DNA of 24,369 nucleotides from Conoideocrella luteorostrata. Lineage: Eukaryota; Ascomycota; Sordariomycetes; Hypocreales; Clavicipitaceae. The position numbers were made by a program, and so were the translations under genes. This document shows, in pieces, positions 10,775 to 19,763 of the stretch. The stretch spans positions 1-24,369 of the forward strand of contig JASWJB010000865.1 of assembly GCA_032433595.1 (NCBI GenBank). The letters are read 5' to 3'. The number at the start of each line of letters is the position of its first letter. Position 1 is the stretch's first letter. The notes beneath the pieces are model-generated. The model did no database searches. It was not told the origin of the DNA and was given only the letters and a program-made list of their open reading frames with translations.

Positions 10775-10846
10775 AATTCCTTAACTTAACAGGTAAAGTG
10801 TATTCTTGATAAGGATATTATCAGTGTTCGATCCACTGAGGAATTA
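10775..10846 (+). tRNA. trnI: tRNA-Ile (anticodon GAT)
   Basis: Perfect acceptor AATTCCT/AGGAATT. Anticodon loop TTGATAA gives GAT, which reads AUU and AUC. AUA codons, very common here, would need another tRNA (see the CAU tRNAs). Confidence 0.93.
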
Positions 10847-10882
10847 TTAAATTGTAAATGAAAGTATATCTATTTACTATAA

Positions 10883-10969
10883 AGAGAATTGGCCGAGTGG
10901 TTTAAGGCGGTAAGTTTGAGTTTTACTTGGTTTTAAATAGCTTCATCAGTTCGAATCTGATATTCTCTG
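10883..10969 (+). tRNA. trnS: tRNA-Ser (anticodon TGA)
   Basis: Perfect acceptor AGAGAAT/ATTCTCT. The anticodon loop TTTGAGT on stem GTAAG/TTTAC gives TGA for UCN codons. The long variable arm is typical of class II tRNA-Ser. Confidence 0.93.
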
Positions 10970-10988
10970 TAACATAAATATGCTATGA

Positions 10989-11060
10989 AAGAGTGTAGTT
11001 TAATTGGCAAAATAGGAAGCTTCAACCTTCAAATTCTTGGTTCAAGTCCAAGTACTCTTG
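10989..11060 (+). tRNA. trnW: tRNA-Trp (anticodon TCA)
   Basis: Acceptor AAGAGTG/TACTCTT. The anticodon loop CTTCAAC gives TCA, which reads both UGA and UGG as tryptophan. This is direct support for genetic code 4 in this genome. Confidence 0.94.
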
Positions 11061-11081
11061 TTTCAGTAGTTCTATATATTA

Positions 11082-11153
11082 CGGGTTATGGCTGAGCGGC
11101 AAAGCGCTTTCTTTGGGAGAAAGATATCCTAGGTTCGATTCCTAGTAACCCGA
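11082..11153 (+). tRNA. trnP: tRNA-Pro (anticodon TGG)
   Basis: Perfect acceptor CGGGTTA/TAACCCG. Anticodon stem CTTTC/GAAAG encloses TTTGGGA, giving TGG. It is the last tRNA before rnl and probably defines the 5' processing boundary of the large rRNA precursor. Confidence 0.94.
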
Positions 11154-13676
11154 CTATTTGCATAATAATCCGAATGTTAGAACTATTAGAAATATAGTCT
11201 TAAAGAAAACTGATATATAATTATTAATTATAAAAATATAAGTATATAAAGAAACTATTATGGAATTTAAGCTATGTATTAAAGAGAATTAGTTACATAA
11301 ATAAGATAAGCTTATCTTATAAATGTATAAACTCTAAGAGAAATCTAATATTAAACGAAGTGAATTGAAATATCTTAGTAACTTCAGGAAAAGAAATCAA
11401 AAGAGATTCTATGAATAGCGTGAGCGAAAGTAGAGGAGCCTAAAAAGTAGAACGGTATCAAAACTGTTTAAATATTGGGGAACCTTCCTCAAAGGCTAAA
11501 TATAATACATAAGCGATAGTGAAAAGTACCATGAGGGAACAAAAACAAAAATAGTAGTTTTATAAGCAGTTCGACAGCGTAAGCTCTAGAACGTACCTTT
11601 TGCATAATGGGTCACCAAGTTAACATTAGATGCGAGCTAGCGTCAAAGTACGCACGCGTAGTTAAACCGAACGTTAAAATAACGAATAAGTGTCTAAAGT
11701 TAGACCCGAAGCCAGGTGATTTTACCATGGTCAGGATTATAAAAGTCCGAACGGGTGATTGTAGCAAAAATCTCCGAAGAACCGTGGTAGGTGTAGTGAA
11801 AGACAACACTGACCTGGATAGCTGGTTTTCTGCGAAACCTATAATAGTAGGCAATTTAAGTAAACATCTTAGCAGGTACAGAATTTAATCTCAGACAAGG
11901 CGTTTTATACGTTTTATATTGTACAAATTGGGGGACCATGAAGGTTTTATCAGTGAGTATGTAGACTCGGAATGGCAAAGATGTATCTTAAATCATCAGA
12001 CATAGAATGATAAGGTTGTATGTCAAAAGGGAAACAGCCCAGAACAAGAGTTAAGGTTCCTAAATTATTAGTTGAGTGAAATTAAGAAGGTTTTTATTAA
12101 AGTCGACAAGGAGATAGGCTTAGAAGCAGCCATAATTTTATGACCTCGTAACAGAGCGCTTGTTAAGTTATAAAAGCATCGAAAATTTAACGGATCTAAA
12201 CAATATACCGAAACCTTGTCCATGTTATATTATAATGATAACATTATTATAATTTAATGGGGTAGCAGAACGTTGAGCTAAATTACGAATTTTATTTTTT
12301 AAATAAAATGATAATGATTTAACTCAAGTGAGAATGGTGACATGAGTAACTAAAAGAAAATTTTCCGCCTTAAGCTTATGGATATATTTAAGTAACGGCC
12401 TCTAAGTTTATATTATCTAAAGATTTAAACGATGAGAAAATCTTTTTTACTAAGGACGACATTTTAGTGTAAAATGTACTGGAAAAATAGTAAATATATT
12501 TATATTTGGGTGCAAGCTCATTATAAATGAAGAATAACCGTACCTAGAATCTGAAACAAGTAAGCTAGTAGAGAATACGAAGGCGTAAATGGGCTAACAA
12601 TCATAAAGGAACTCGGCAAATTGACTACCGTAACTTCGGAATAAGGAGGGCTCATTATTCTTGATTAATATCAAGTAAAGAGGAAGAAGCATGAAATAAT
12701 GTTGTACGACTGTTTAATTAAAACACAGCACTCTGCTGAAAGATGAAAAATCTAAGTATAGAGTGTGATATCTGCCCGGTGCCGGCTGGTTAACAGAGAT
12801 AATTGAATATACTACTATTTGATGTCGACGGAAACCCCGGTTAAAGGCGGCCTTAACGTGAGGGTCCTAAGGTAGCGAAATGCCTTGGCCGTTAAATGCG
12901 GTCTTGCATGAATGGTGTAACGATACAACAGCTGTCTCTATGATTGACCCAGTGAAATTGGAATAGCAGTGCAGATACTGCTTACCTCTAGTTAGACGAG
13001 AAGACCCTATGCAGCTTTACTGTCACTAATTATAGATTATGATAGACAATTTTCAGATTATAAGGTAATTGATTAATGACAATGAGAAACCTTTATTTTT
13101 CTTTCATATGAATGAATTGGTTTAGGAGTATAAGTAGATTATAGTTTATGTGGCTTTACTGAGCCAATTTAGTAAACTGTTATCTATATGCTTATACTAG
13201 TAGATCAGCCTAATTCAACTTATTATATATATATAATAAGTACCCTTTGGTAAGGAACTATCGCTAGGGGACAGTTTATGTGGGGCACAGACCCTGTAAA
13301 GAGTAAACAGGAGTGTCTAAAAATTTATAAATATTTTGTTTGCTATTTTGAATAGAAGTTCTAACATATGTTAGATTGTACTACTATTCTTAATCATATA
13401 CAATTAATTATATTTGCATTTATTGTAAATATAGTTAAGATTAGGTAGGATTTTCACTATATAGAAATTAGAGATAATAAAGATATTATGAAATTATTCT
13501 AATATTTTTTAGCTATTTTTCAAATAGTTATGTTTACAATATCTAAAAAGCTCAACGGCTTAATTCTGCCTTACTGTTTGATTATCAACAAATCTTACAG
13601 TTGCGTAAGCAGGGCATAGGATCACAAGATGCAACAAGGAAAGATCTTGGATTATTGGAAAAGCTACGCTAGGGAT

Positions 13677-15359
13677 GTTTGTCCTTTAATATTTTATATA
13701 TGATATATAAAATAATTAATATAAATTGGGTAAATTTCAAGAATTACTTATAATAGTAAACTTGAAGCGAAGTTTATCTTAGCATAAATTTAAGATAAAA
13801 ACGTTCAACGACTATAAGGTGAGTGTTATGCAATTAACGATAATCCTTTTAATACTACCCAACATTTTTATTATACATATTTAAACAAAACAAAAATAAA
13901 AAATTAATTACTACACAAGCTATAAAGTTTATGAAAATATTTAATAACAATTTAAACAATAATTCTAAAACTGTTACTTTAAAAAATAAAGTAGGAGATA
14001 TAGGTAAAATTAAATATTTACCTTCTTTCTCTAAAGAATGAAAAAATATTGTTTATTCTTATAACAAAAATAATTTAAAAAATATACCGATGAATGATGT
14101 AAATATTAATAAGATAATTAAAAGTTATTTTAATTTATATTTTAAAGATCATAAATACATAGGTTCTAAAAAATTTATATTATTAAGAAGAAGACGTAAT
14201 TTTTTAAGAAGAATATATGTAAGCAATGCTGAAATTAAACACACAAATAATAAAGCAATAATTACATTATTTACTGTAAATAGAGAAAAGAAACTTTTAA
14301 AGAAGAAATATTTAAAAATAAATAAAAAAATAAGTAACAATTTAATAAAACGTTACTTTTTACTATATAAAATTAATATAAATAAAATATATGAAATTTT
14401 AAGTAAACAAAAAAATGAATATGCTTTCATATCAAATAAGATATCTACAAAAAGATTTTTACAATATAAATTAAAATATCTAAATCAATTTATAACTTTA
14501 AAGAACCTTTATCTTAAAAAAATATGAAGTGTAATAATAAATAGATATTGAAAAACATATTTAAGATTATTGAGAAAATATGATTTAATGTACTCTCTTA
14601 ATCAATACAAATTTAACAATCAAATATTATTACCCAAATTAAGTAATATATTAAATAAAATAATAGGAAAAAAAATTGAATATAATATAATCAATTTAAA
14701 ATCTATAGCATACAATACAGATTTATTTACTCATGCTTTAGCATTAAAATTAAAAAAAACGAGAATGAATCATATGAAAAGTATGTTTAGTATTTTAAAT
14801 AGAGCTTATTTACCTAAAATAAATACAATTAAAGAAAGAACTTTAATTAATAATACAGATTTATTATTAGAAAGTTCTTTTAAAGATTTAAAAATTATAT
14901 CTAATATGAATTCTAATAATAATTTAGAAGGATTGTTAAAAGATATACATAAAACTTCAGATAAAGGAATTCATAGTACAATTTATAACTCTATAGGTTA
15001 TAAAAATATGAGTGGTATAAGATTAGAAGTTAAAGGTAGATTGACTAAACGTTATAGAGCTGATAGATCTATTTATGCACTAAAATGAAAAGGTGGATTA
15101 AAAAATGTAGATTCATCTTTCAAACGTTTAAGTTCAGTATTATTTAGAGGAAATTCTAATTCAAACGTATCTTATTCATTAACTAAATCTAAACGTCGTA
15201 TTGGAGCGTTTGCGGTTAAAGGTTGAATAGGAGGTAAATAAATATTAAAGGATACTAAAAATATGTATAGGGCTGCTTAGCAGCCTTAATAAAGATGAAG
15301 ACATAGTCTGAACCATTTTGAAAGAAATGGAAATATAATAAAAATATGATAACATATAG
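13677..15359 (+). other. group IA intron in rnl (site mL2449/2450) hosting rps3
   Basis: A 1,683-base self-splicing-type group I intron. The exon end AGGGAT (13671-13676) pairs with GTCCTT (13681-13686) as P1, with the diagnostic U-G at the 5' splice site. The intron ends in G at 15359. The R core element GTTCAACGACTATA (13803-13816) pairs by GACTAT with ATAGTC (15303-15308) in the S element AAGACATAGTCTG, forming P7. TTGGGTA (13726-13732) with TACCCAA (13856-13862) makes P3, and the extra stems between P7 and P3' are a subgroup IA feature. rps3 lies between P3' and P7', so in the P8 region. A GC hairpin GGCTGC-TTA-GCAGCC (15271-15285) sits just before S. It is the only intron in the window. 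Confidence 0.93.
13931..15241 (+). CDS. rps3: ribosomal protein S3 (uS3m), intron-encoded
   Basis: A 436-residue, very Lys/Asn/Ile-rich protein encoded inside the rnl intron, the standard location of the small-subunit protein Rps3 (S5 in older Neurospora work) in Pezizomycotina. The frame from ATG at 13931 to TAA is continuous when TGA is read as Trp (for example at 14039, 14525, 14549 and 15086). The conserved C-terminal part carries GIRLEVKGRLTKRYRADRS and later GAFAVKGWIGGK, the uS3 signature that binds 16S-type rRNA in the head of the small subunit. The N-terminal two thirds are weakly conserved, with a basic RRRRNFLRRIYVSNAEIKH patch. The protein has no LAGLIDADG or GIY-YIG motif, so it is not a homing endonuclease. 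Confidence 0.95.
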
Positions 15360-15935
15360 AACAGGCTAATTTGCGCAAGAGTGTACAAAATGAGTGCGCG
15401 GTTTGGCACCTCGATGTCGGCTTAACTTATCCTCATGGACGCAGGAACTATGTAGGGTGCGACTGTTCGTCGATTAAAAAGTTACATGAGCTGGGTTAAA
15501 TACGTCGTGAGACAGTATGGTTTCTATCTTCTAGGGGGAATTAGAATAAAATAAGAACTAACTTTTGTACGCAAGGAACAAGAAGAGTTTAACATTGTTA
15601 AACTATGGTTACTAACCTATGGTTTACCTGTTGTTTATGTGCCCAAATATTAACTATATATGTAGGCTTTGCACACATATATATTTGTATTATTTCGATA
15701 ATACATAGGGATGTTTCTTTCACTAAGAGAATGTATAGCATAAGCACGGCAGGAAAGCTAAGTTGGTTAAGGATAAGTGCTGAAAGCATATAGGCACGAA
15801 GCTTATCTTAAGATATTTCTTAAATATACGTAATATAATATTACGAATTTATAGGCTTTATCCGTAAGAATCTAGAGATTTTAAAGATTAAAGTACTAAT
15901 TTAATAATTTACTATTTATACATATATCAATACAT

Positions 15936-16006
15936 GCCTGATTAGCATAAAAGTAATGCAATTGTTTTGTAATCAATAGAAGCAAGTGCGATACTTGCAT
16001 TGGGCT
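15936..16006 (+). tRNA. trnT: tRNA-Thr (anticodon TGT)
   Basis: The acceptor GCCTGAT pairs with ATTGGGC (two G-U pairs). The anticodon loop TTTGTAA gives TGT, and the stem ATTGT/TCAAT closes with one U-U. First of a twelve-tRNA cluster after rnl. Confidence 0.9.
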
Positions 16007-16013
16007 TAAATAA

Positions 16014-16085
16014 GGATTAGTAGTCAAGTGGTAAGACATAGCTCTTTCGATGCTACCATCGCAGGTTCGATTCCTGTCTAGTCTA
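16014..16085 (+). tRNA. trnE: tRNA-Glu (anticodon TTC)
   Basis: The acceptor GGATTAG pairs with CTAGTCT (G-U wobbles). Anticodon loop CTTTCGA gives TTC, and the T-arm is GCAGG-TTCGATT-CCTGT. Its last base touches the next tRNA. Confidence 0.92.
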
Positions 16086-16156
16086 AGCGGATTAGTGTAA
16101 TAGAAACATATTCGGTTCATGCCCGAAAGATATTGGTGCAAGTCCTTTAGCCGCGT
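16086..16156 (+). tRNA. trnM: tRNA-Met (anticodon CAT), initiator candidate
   Basis: The D-stem GTGT/ACAT and anticodon arm TTCGG-TTCATGC-CCGAA fix the register, so the acceptor pairs AGCGGAT with AGCCGCG and the first pair is A-G (unpaired). A mismatch at the end of the acceptor and G-C pairs next to the anticodon loop are initiator-tRNA traits, so this is the best candidate for the formyl-Met tRNA. The T-arm is weak (three of five pairs), making the exact 3' end less sure. Confidence 0.85.
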
Positions 16157-16183
16157 TTTCTTTTAGATCTATTAGTAATATAT

Positions 16184-16256
16184 AGGGTTATAGCTTAATC
16201 GGTAAAGCATACTGCTCATAACAGTACTTATAAGTGTTCAAGTCACTTTAGCCCTA
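16184..16256 (+). tRNA. trnM: tRNA with anticodon CAT (Met, or lysidine-modified Ile)
   Basis: Acceptor AGGGTTA/TAGCCCT (one U-G), anticodon stem TACTG/CAGTA and loop CTCATAA. Usually annotated as trnM. Because AUA is a common isoleucine codon here and no UAU anticodon exists, this or another CAT tRNA could be tRNA-Ile with a modified first anticodon base. It abuts trnL directly. Confidence 0.87.
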
Positions 16257-16339
16257 GTCCGAATGGTGAAATTGGCAAACACAACAAACTTAAGCTTTGT
16301 AGACTTCTAGTCTTGAAGGTTCAAGTCCTTCTTCGGATA
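16257..16339 (+). tRNA. trnL: tRNA-Leu (anticodon TAA)
   Basis: The acceptor GTCCGAA pairs with TTCGGAT. Anticodon loop CTTAAGC on stem ACAAA/TTTGT gives TAA for the dominant UUA leucine codon, and the variable arm is long. It starts on the base after the preceding tRNA. Confidence 0.93.
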
Positions 16340-16415
16340 TAATTTTTGAGCTGCATGCTTCTGATATTTTAAGGAATACAGTAAGTTATAGTTAAAGCTC
16401 TCTTGCTAATGCACA
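16340..16415 (+). other. 76-base gap inside the tRNA cluster
   Basis: The longest gap in the tRNA run, between trnL(TAA) and trnA. No complete cloverleaf can be drawn. GAGCT near 16348 and AGCTC near 16396 could pair and enclose it, and it includes the palindrome GCATGC. It may be a decayed tRNA or a simple spacer. Confidence 0.4.
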
Positions 16416-16487
16416 GGGGATATAGTTTAATTGGTAAAACTGCGATTTTGCATATCGTTAATTCGGGATCGACTCCTGATATCTCCA
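16416..16487 (+). tRNA. trnA: tRNA-Ala (anticodon TGC)
   Basis: Acceptor GGGGATA/TATCTCC. Anticodon stem GCGAT/ATCGT encloses TTTGCAT, giving TGC. The T-arm has TTCGGGATCGACTCCTGA in place of the usual TTCGA pattern, a slightly unusual loop. Confidence 0.91.
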
Positions 16488-16490
16488 TAA

Positions 16491-16563
16491 GCTCGTGAAG
16501 CTCAATTGGTCGAGCAGAACGTTGAAGTTGTTTTGGTTGTAAGTTCAAGTCTTACCTCGAGCA
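16491..16563 (+). tRNA. trnF: tRNA-Phe (anticodon GAA)
   Basis: The acceptor GCTCGTG pairs with CTCGAGC (one U-U mismatch). Anticodon loop TTGAAGT on stem GAACG/TGTTT gives GAA. Confidence 0.91.
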
Positions 16564-16570
16564 TTTTTAA

Positions 16571-16643
16571 GGAACTTTAGTATAACGGTGAATGCGTATG
16601 ACTTTTAATCATTAAAATGTAGGTTCGATTCCTACAAGTTCTA
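16571..16643 (+). tRNA. trnK: tRNA-Lys (anticodon TTT)
   Basis: The acceptor GGAACTT pairs with AAGTTCT. Anticodon loop CTTTTAA on stem TATGA/TCATT gives TTT, and the T-arm is GTAGG-TTCGATT-CCTAC. Confidence 0.93.
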
Positions 16644-16646
16644 TAA

Positions 16647-16730
16647 AGGGTAATGATGAAATTGGTAGACATACTTAGTTTAGGTCTAAGGGATAATAAT
16701 ATCTTACCCGTTCAAGTCGGGTTTACCTTA
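16647..16730 (+). tRNA. trnL: tRNA-Leu (anticodon TAG)
   Basis: The acceptor AGGGTAA pairs with TTACCTT (one G-U). Anticodon stem CTTAG/CTAAG encloses TTTAGGT, giving TAG for CUN codons. It has a long variable arm and a strong T-arm ACCCG/CGGGT. Confidence 0.93.
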
Positions 16731-16742
16731 TATTACAGTATA

Positions 16743-16815
16743 TATCTTGTTGACTAATAGGTAAGTCATAAATTTTTGGTATTTACTATTGAGTGTTCGA
16801 ATCACTCCAAGATAA
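16743..16815 (+). tRNA. trnQ: tRNA-Gln (anticodon TTG)
   Basis: Perfect acceptor TATCTTG/CAAGATA. Anticodon stem TAAAT/ATTTA encloses TTTTGGT, giving TTG. Confidence 0.93.
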
Positions 16816-16819
16816 AAAG

Positions 16820-16892
16820 GTGGTTATAGTTCAATAGGTAGAGCAACTGTATGTGGCACAGTAAGTTCTTGGTTCGAGTCCAAGTATCCACC
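16820..16892 (+). tRNA. trnH: tRNA-His (anticodon GTG)
   Basis: The acceptor GTGGTTA pairs with TATCCAC (one mismatch). Anticodon stem ACTGT/ACAGT encloses ATGTGGC, giving GTG. The base before the acceptor (16819) is G and the discriminator is C, the G(-1):C73 identity pair of tRNA-His, here encoded in the DNA. Confidence 0.93.
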
Positions 16893-16901
16893 CGTTTATA
16901 C

Positions 16902-16973
16902 GCCTAAGTAGTTTAACGGTTAAAACCTTAATTTCATATGTTAAAGATGAAAGTTCGATTCTTTCCTCAGGCT
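16902..16973 (+). tRNA. trnM: tRNA-Met (anticodon CAT), third copy
   Basis: The acceptor GCCTAAG pairs with CTCAGGC (one A-C mismatch). Anticodon stem TTAAT/GTTAA encloses TTCATAT, giving CAT. Three CAT tRNAs are usual in filamentous ascomycete mitogenomes. This one is probably the elongator or the AUA-reading species. Confidence 0.9.
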
Positions 16974-16989
16974 AGCTAATTTAGCTAAA

Positions 16990-17046
16990 CCTTATTTTTC
17001 TTATATACTGTATAAACTACAGTTTTAATTTATAAGAAAATTAAGG
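16990..17046 (+). other. two-tier hairpin in the nad2 leader
   Basis: The outer stem at 16990-17005 pairs with 17031-17046: fifteen of sixteen positions match, including CCTT/AAGG at the base and one T-T mismatch. Inside the loop a second 6-bp stem ACTGTA (17007-17012) pairs with TACAGT (17018-17023). The structure ends 25 bases before the nad2 ATG. It is much longer than the other spacer hairpins. It could control nad2/nad3 translation, mark the 5' end of the message, or be a replication-related structure; position alone does not decide. Confidence 0.65.
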
Positions 17047-17071
17047 TGAAGATTTTATATTAATTTAAGTC

Positions 17072-18739
17072 ATGATAATAATATCAATTTTATCTCTTTT
17101 ACTTTCTAATGCCGTTAATTTAAGACGTGATATCTCTATTCTATATAATAGAATAGCAATGATTATATTAGCATATTGTATTCTAAATGATATAGCCTCT
17201 TTAAGTGTAGTTACTAAAGGTATAGCTCTACATGGAGGTTTATTATTATTTACAAATATTACACAAATATTCCATATTTTCTTATTTTTAGTTAGTATAT
17301 TAATATTAACATTAACTAGCTTCTATCCTAGAAAAGTGTGAGTATCAGAATATTCATCTTTAAAAGATTTAGTTTTCAATAATTTTGTTTACTATAATAC
17401 AAAAATAATAAATAAAATGGGAGAACATCTTAAAATAATAGAATATCCTTTAATTTTATTATTTATTATTACAGGTGCAGTATTCTTAATGTCAACTAAT
17501 GACTTAATATCTATCTTTTTAGCTATAGAATTACAAAGTTATGGTTTATATATATTAAGTACTGTCTATAGAAATTCAGAATTATCAACTACTGGAGGTT
17601 TAATATACTTCTTATTAGGTGGATTAAGTTCATGTTTTATCTTATTAGGTACAGGTTTAATATATGCCAATTCAGGTAGTACAAGTTTAGATGGTTTATA
17701 CATTATAACAAGTATAAGTGACGTAAGTTCTACAGATTTGTGATATAAGCCTTATTATATAAATTTATCATTAGTAATATTTACTATAGGATTTTTATTT
17801 AAAATAAGTGCAGCACCATTCCATTTCTGATCTCCTGATGTATATGACGCAATACCTACAATCGTTACAACTTTTGTAGCTTTAATTGCTAAAATATCTA
17901 TATTTATTTTATTATTACAAATAGTTTACTATACTAATAATAGTTTCTCTGAAATGAGCTGAACATTTATATTATTGATGAGTTCATTATTCTCATTAAT
18001 TGTTGGAACAGTTGTAGGTTTAACTCAGTTCAGAATTAAAAGATTGTTAGCTTATAGTACAATCTCTCACGTAGGATTTATGTTATTAGCTTTAGGTATT
18101 TCTAGTGTTGAATCAACACAAGCATTCTTATTCTATTTAACACAATATATAATAAGTAACTTAAACGTATTTATTATATTAGTTGCTATAGGTTTTTCTT
18201 TATATTGCTATACTAGTGATAATAAAGAACATGAAGAATTAATGGATAAAACTAATTCTCCAATACAATTAGTTAGTCAATTAAAAGGTTATTTCTATAT
18301 AAATCCAGTTTTAGCTATAAGTTTAGCTATTACAATCTTCTCATTTGTAGGTGTACCTCCTTTAGTAGGATTCTTCGGTAAACAGATGGTATTAAGCGCA
18401 GCTTTAGATAAAGGATTAGTATTCTTATCTTTAGTAGCTATATTAACAAGTGTAGTTGGTGGTATTTATTACTTAGGTATAATAAAAGAAATATTTTTTT
18501 CAAAACCAGATTATAAAGTGAATACTTTATTAGAAAATTTAACATTAAAAGGTAATGTCTTAGATGGTAATAAAAATGTTGTTAGAAGTGTAAACTTCAA
18601 ATATAATAACATAGCTATTTCAAGTCCAATAGCTTTTGTTATATCTACTATAACATTAACAATATTATCATTTATATTTATAAATAAAGAATGGCTAAGC
18701 ATGGGTACCATATTGGTACAAATCTTATTTAACAGTTAA
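17072..18739 (+). CDS. nad2: NADH dehydrogenase subunit 2
   Basis: Antiporter-like proton-pumping subunit of complex I (ND2/NuoN). It has 555 residues, normal for filamentous ascomycetes. Read as one frame through TGA Trp codons at 17339, 17741, 17828 and 17960. Family features include [14 protein letters not shown] with the conserved glutamate, [21 protein letters not shown] with the conserved lysine and proline-broken helix, [20 protein letters not shown], and [18 protein letters not shown] variable hydrophilic stretch lies at about 475-515. The stop codon TAA is followed immediately by the ATG of nad3, so the two are surely on one message. Confidence 0.96.
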
Positions 18740-19153
18740 ATGAGTAGCGTAACTTTCTTATTTATTCTAGTATGTGCTATAGCTATATTATTTTTAATAC
18801 TTAATTTTGTATTAGCACCTCACAATCCGTATCAAGAAAAATATAGTATCTTTGAATGTGGTTTCCATAGTTTCTTAGGACAGAATAGAGCTCAATTCGG
18901 AGTTAAATTCTTTATATTTGCATTAGTATATTTAATATTAGATTTAGAAATATTAGTAATATATCCTTTTGGTATGAGTGGATATGAAAATGGTGTATAC
19001 GGTTTAATTATCGTATTATTATTCATAGGTATCATAACAGCCGGATTCGTATTTGAATTAGGTAAAGGAGCCTTAAAAATAGATAGTAGACAATCATACA
19101 ATTATTTTAACAAGTCAAAAAAATTTGTTAATACATTTATAGAAAACAAATAA
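18740..19153 (+). CDS. nad3: NADH dehydrogenase subunit 3
   Basis: Small complex I membrane subunit (ND3/NuoA) of 137 residues. The loop between helices 1 and 2 has the conserved YSIFECGFHSF with the cysteine used in active/deactive switching. It is followed by FALVYLILDLEILVIYPF, with the acidic residues of helix 2, and a third helix. The start codon directly follows the nad2 stop with no gap, an arrangement shared by related fungi and suggesting translational coupling or a shared dicistronic mRNA. Confidence 0.96.
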   Translation: MSSVTFLFILVCAIAILFLILNFVLAPHNPYQEKYSIFECGFHSFLGQNRAQFGVKFFIFALVYLILDLEILVIYPFGMSGYENGVYGLIIVLLFIGIITAGFVFELGKGALKIDSRQSYNYFNKSKKFVNTFIENK

Positions 19154-19592
<439 letters not shown>

Positions 19593-19624
19593 TACGTATT
19601 AATTAAAGATTTTTTTAATTATAA

Positions 19625-19642
19625 GGGATTGGGTGGGTAGGG
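19625..19642 (+). other. G-quadruplex motif between atp9 and cox2
   Basis: Four GGG runs with short loops (GGG-ATT-GGG-T-GGG-TA-GGG) on the coding strand, 32 bases after the atp9 stop. This fits the canonical G3-N1-7 four-run rule and is conspicuous in such an A+T-rich genome. It would also be present in the transcript. Guanine-rich elements terminate transcription and prime replication in vertebrate mitochondria (CSB II), but no such role is shown here. Confidence 0.8.
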
Positions 19643-19763
19643 ATGTTAGTATAACTAACAAAAACAATTCTACAAAATATATAAAGAGATCTATGTATTA
19701 AAAAATAGATAGTATACTTATATATTCATAATTAGAAATTTAATTATTATTACGATTTTTACC

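Larger units (their letters stand above)
11200..15910 (+). rRNA. rnl: large subunit (LSU) ribosomal RNA, split by one group I intron
   Basis: Mitochondrial large-subunit rRNA in two exons: about 11200-13676 and 15360 to about 15910. The 5' part contains CGAAGTGAATTGAAATATCTTAGTAAC, as in other fungal 21S RNAs. Domain IV-V landmarks include GACGGAAACCCCGGTTAAAGGCGGCCTTAACG-type sequence near 12828-12858, GAGGGTCCTAAGGTAGCGAAATGCCTTG near 12860-12890 and GACGAGAAGACCCTATGCAGCTT near 12995-13018. Exon 2 carries TTTGGCACCTCGATGTCGGC (15402-15421) and GTCGTGAGACAGTATGGTT of the peptidyl-transferase region. The splice junction GGGAT/AACAGG equals E. coli position 2449/2450. Both outer ends are approximate. 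An ORF at 11607-11888 lies wholly in conserved rRNA and is not a gene. Confidence 0.93.

Noticed and set aside
11607..11888. 93-codon open frame on the + strand
   Set aside because: It overlaps highly conserved large rRNA sequence; the apparent protein is rRNA read in frame.
13931..15241. Homing endonuclease in the rnl intron
   Set aside because: The ORF has uS3 features and no LAGLIDADG or GIY-YIG motif.
15598..16141. Open frames on both strands over the rnl 3' end and trnT-trnE-trnM
   Set aside because: All overlap structured rRNA or tRNA genes and show no protein features.
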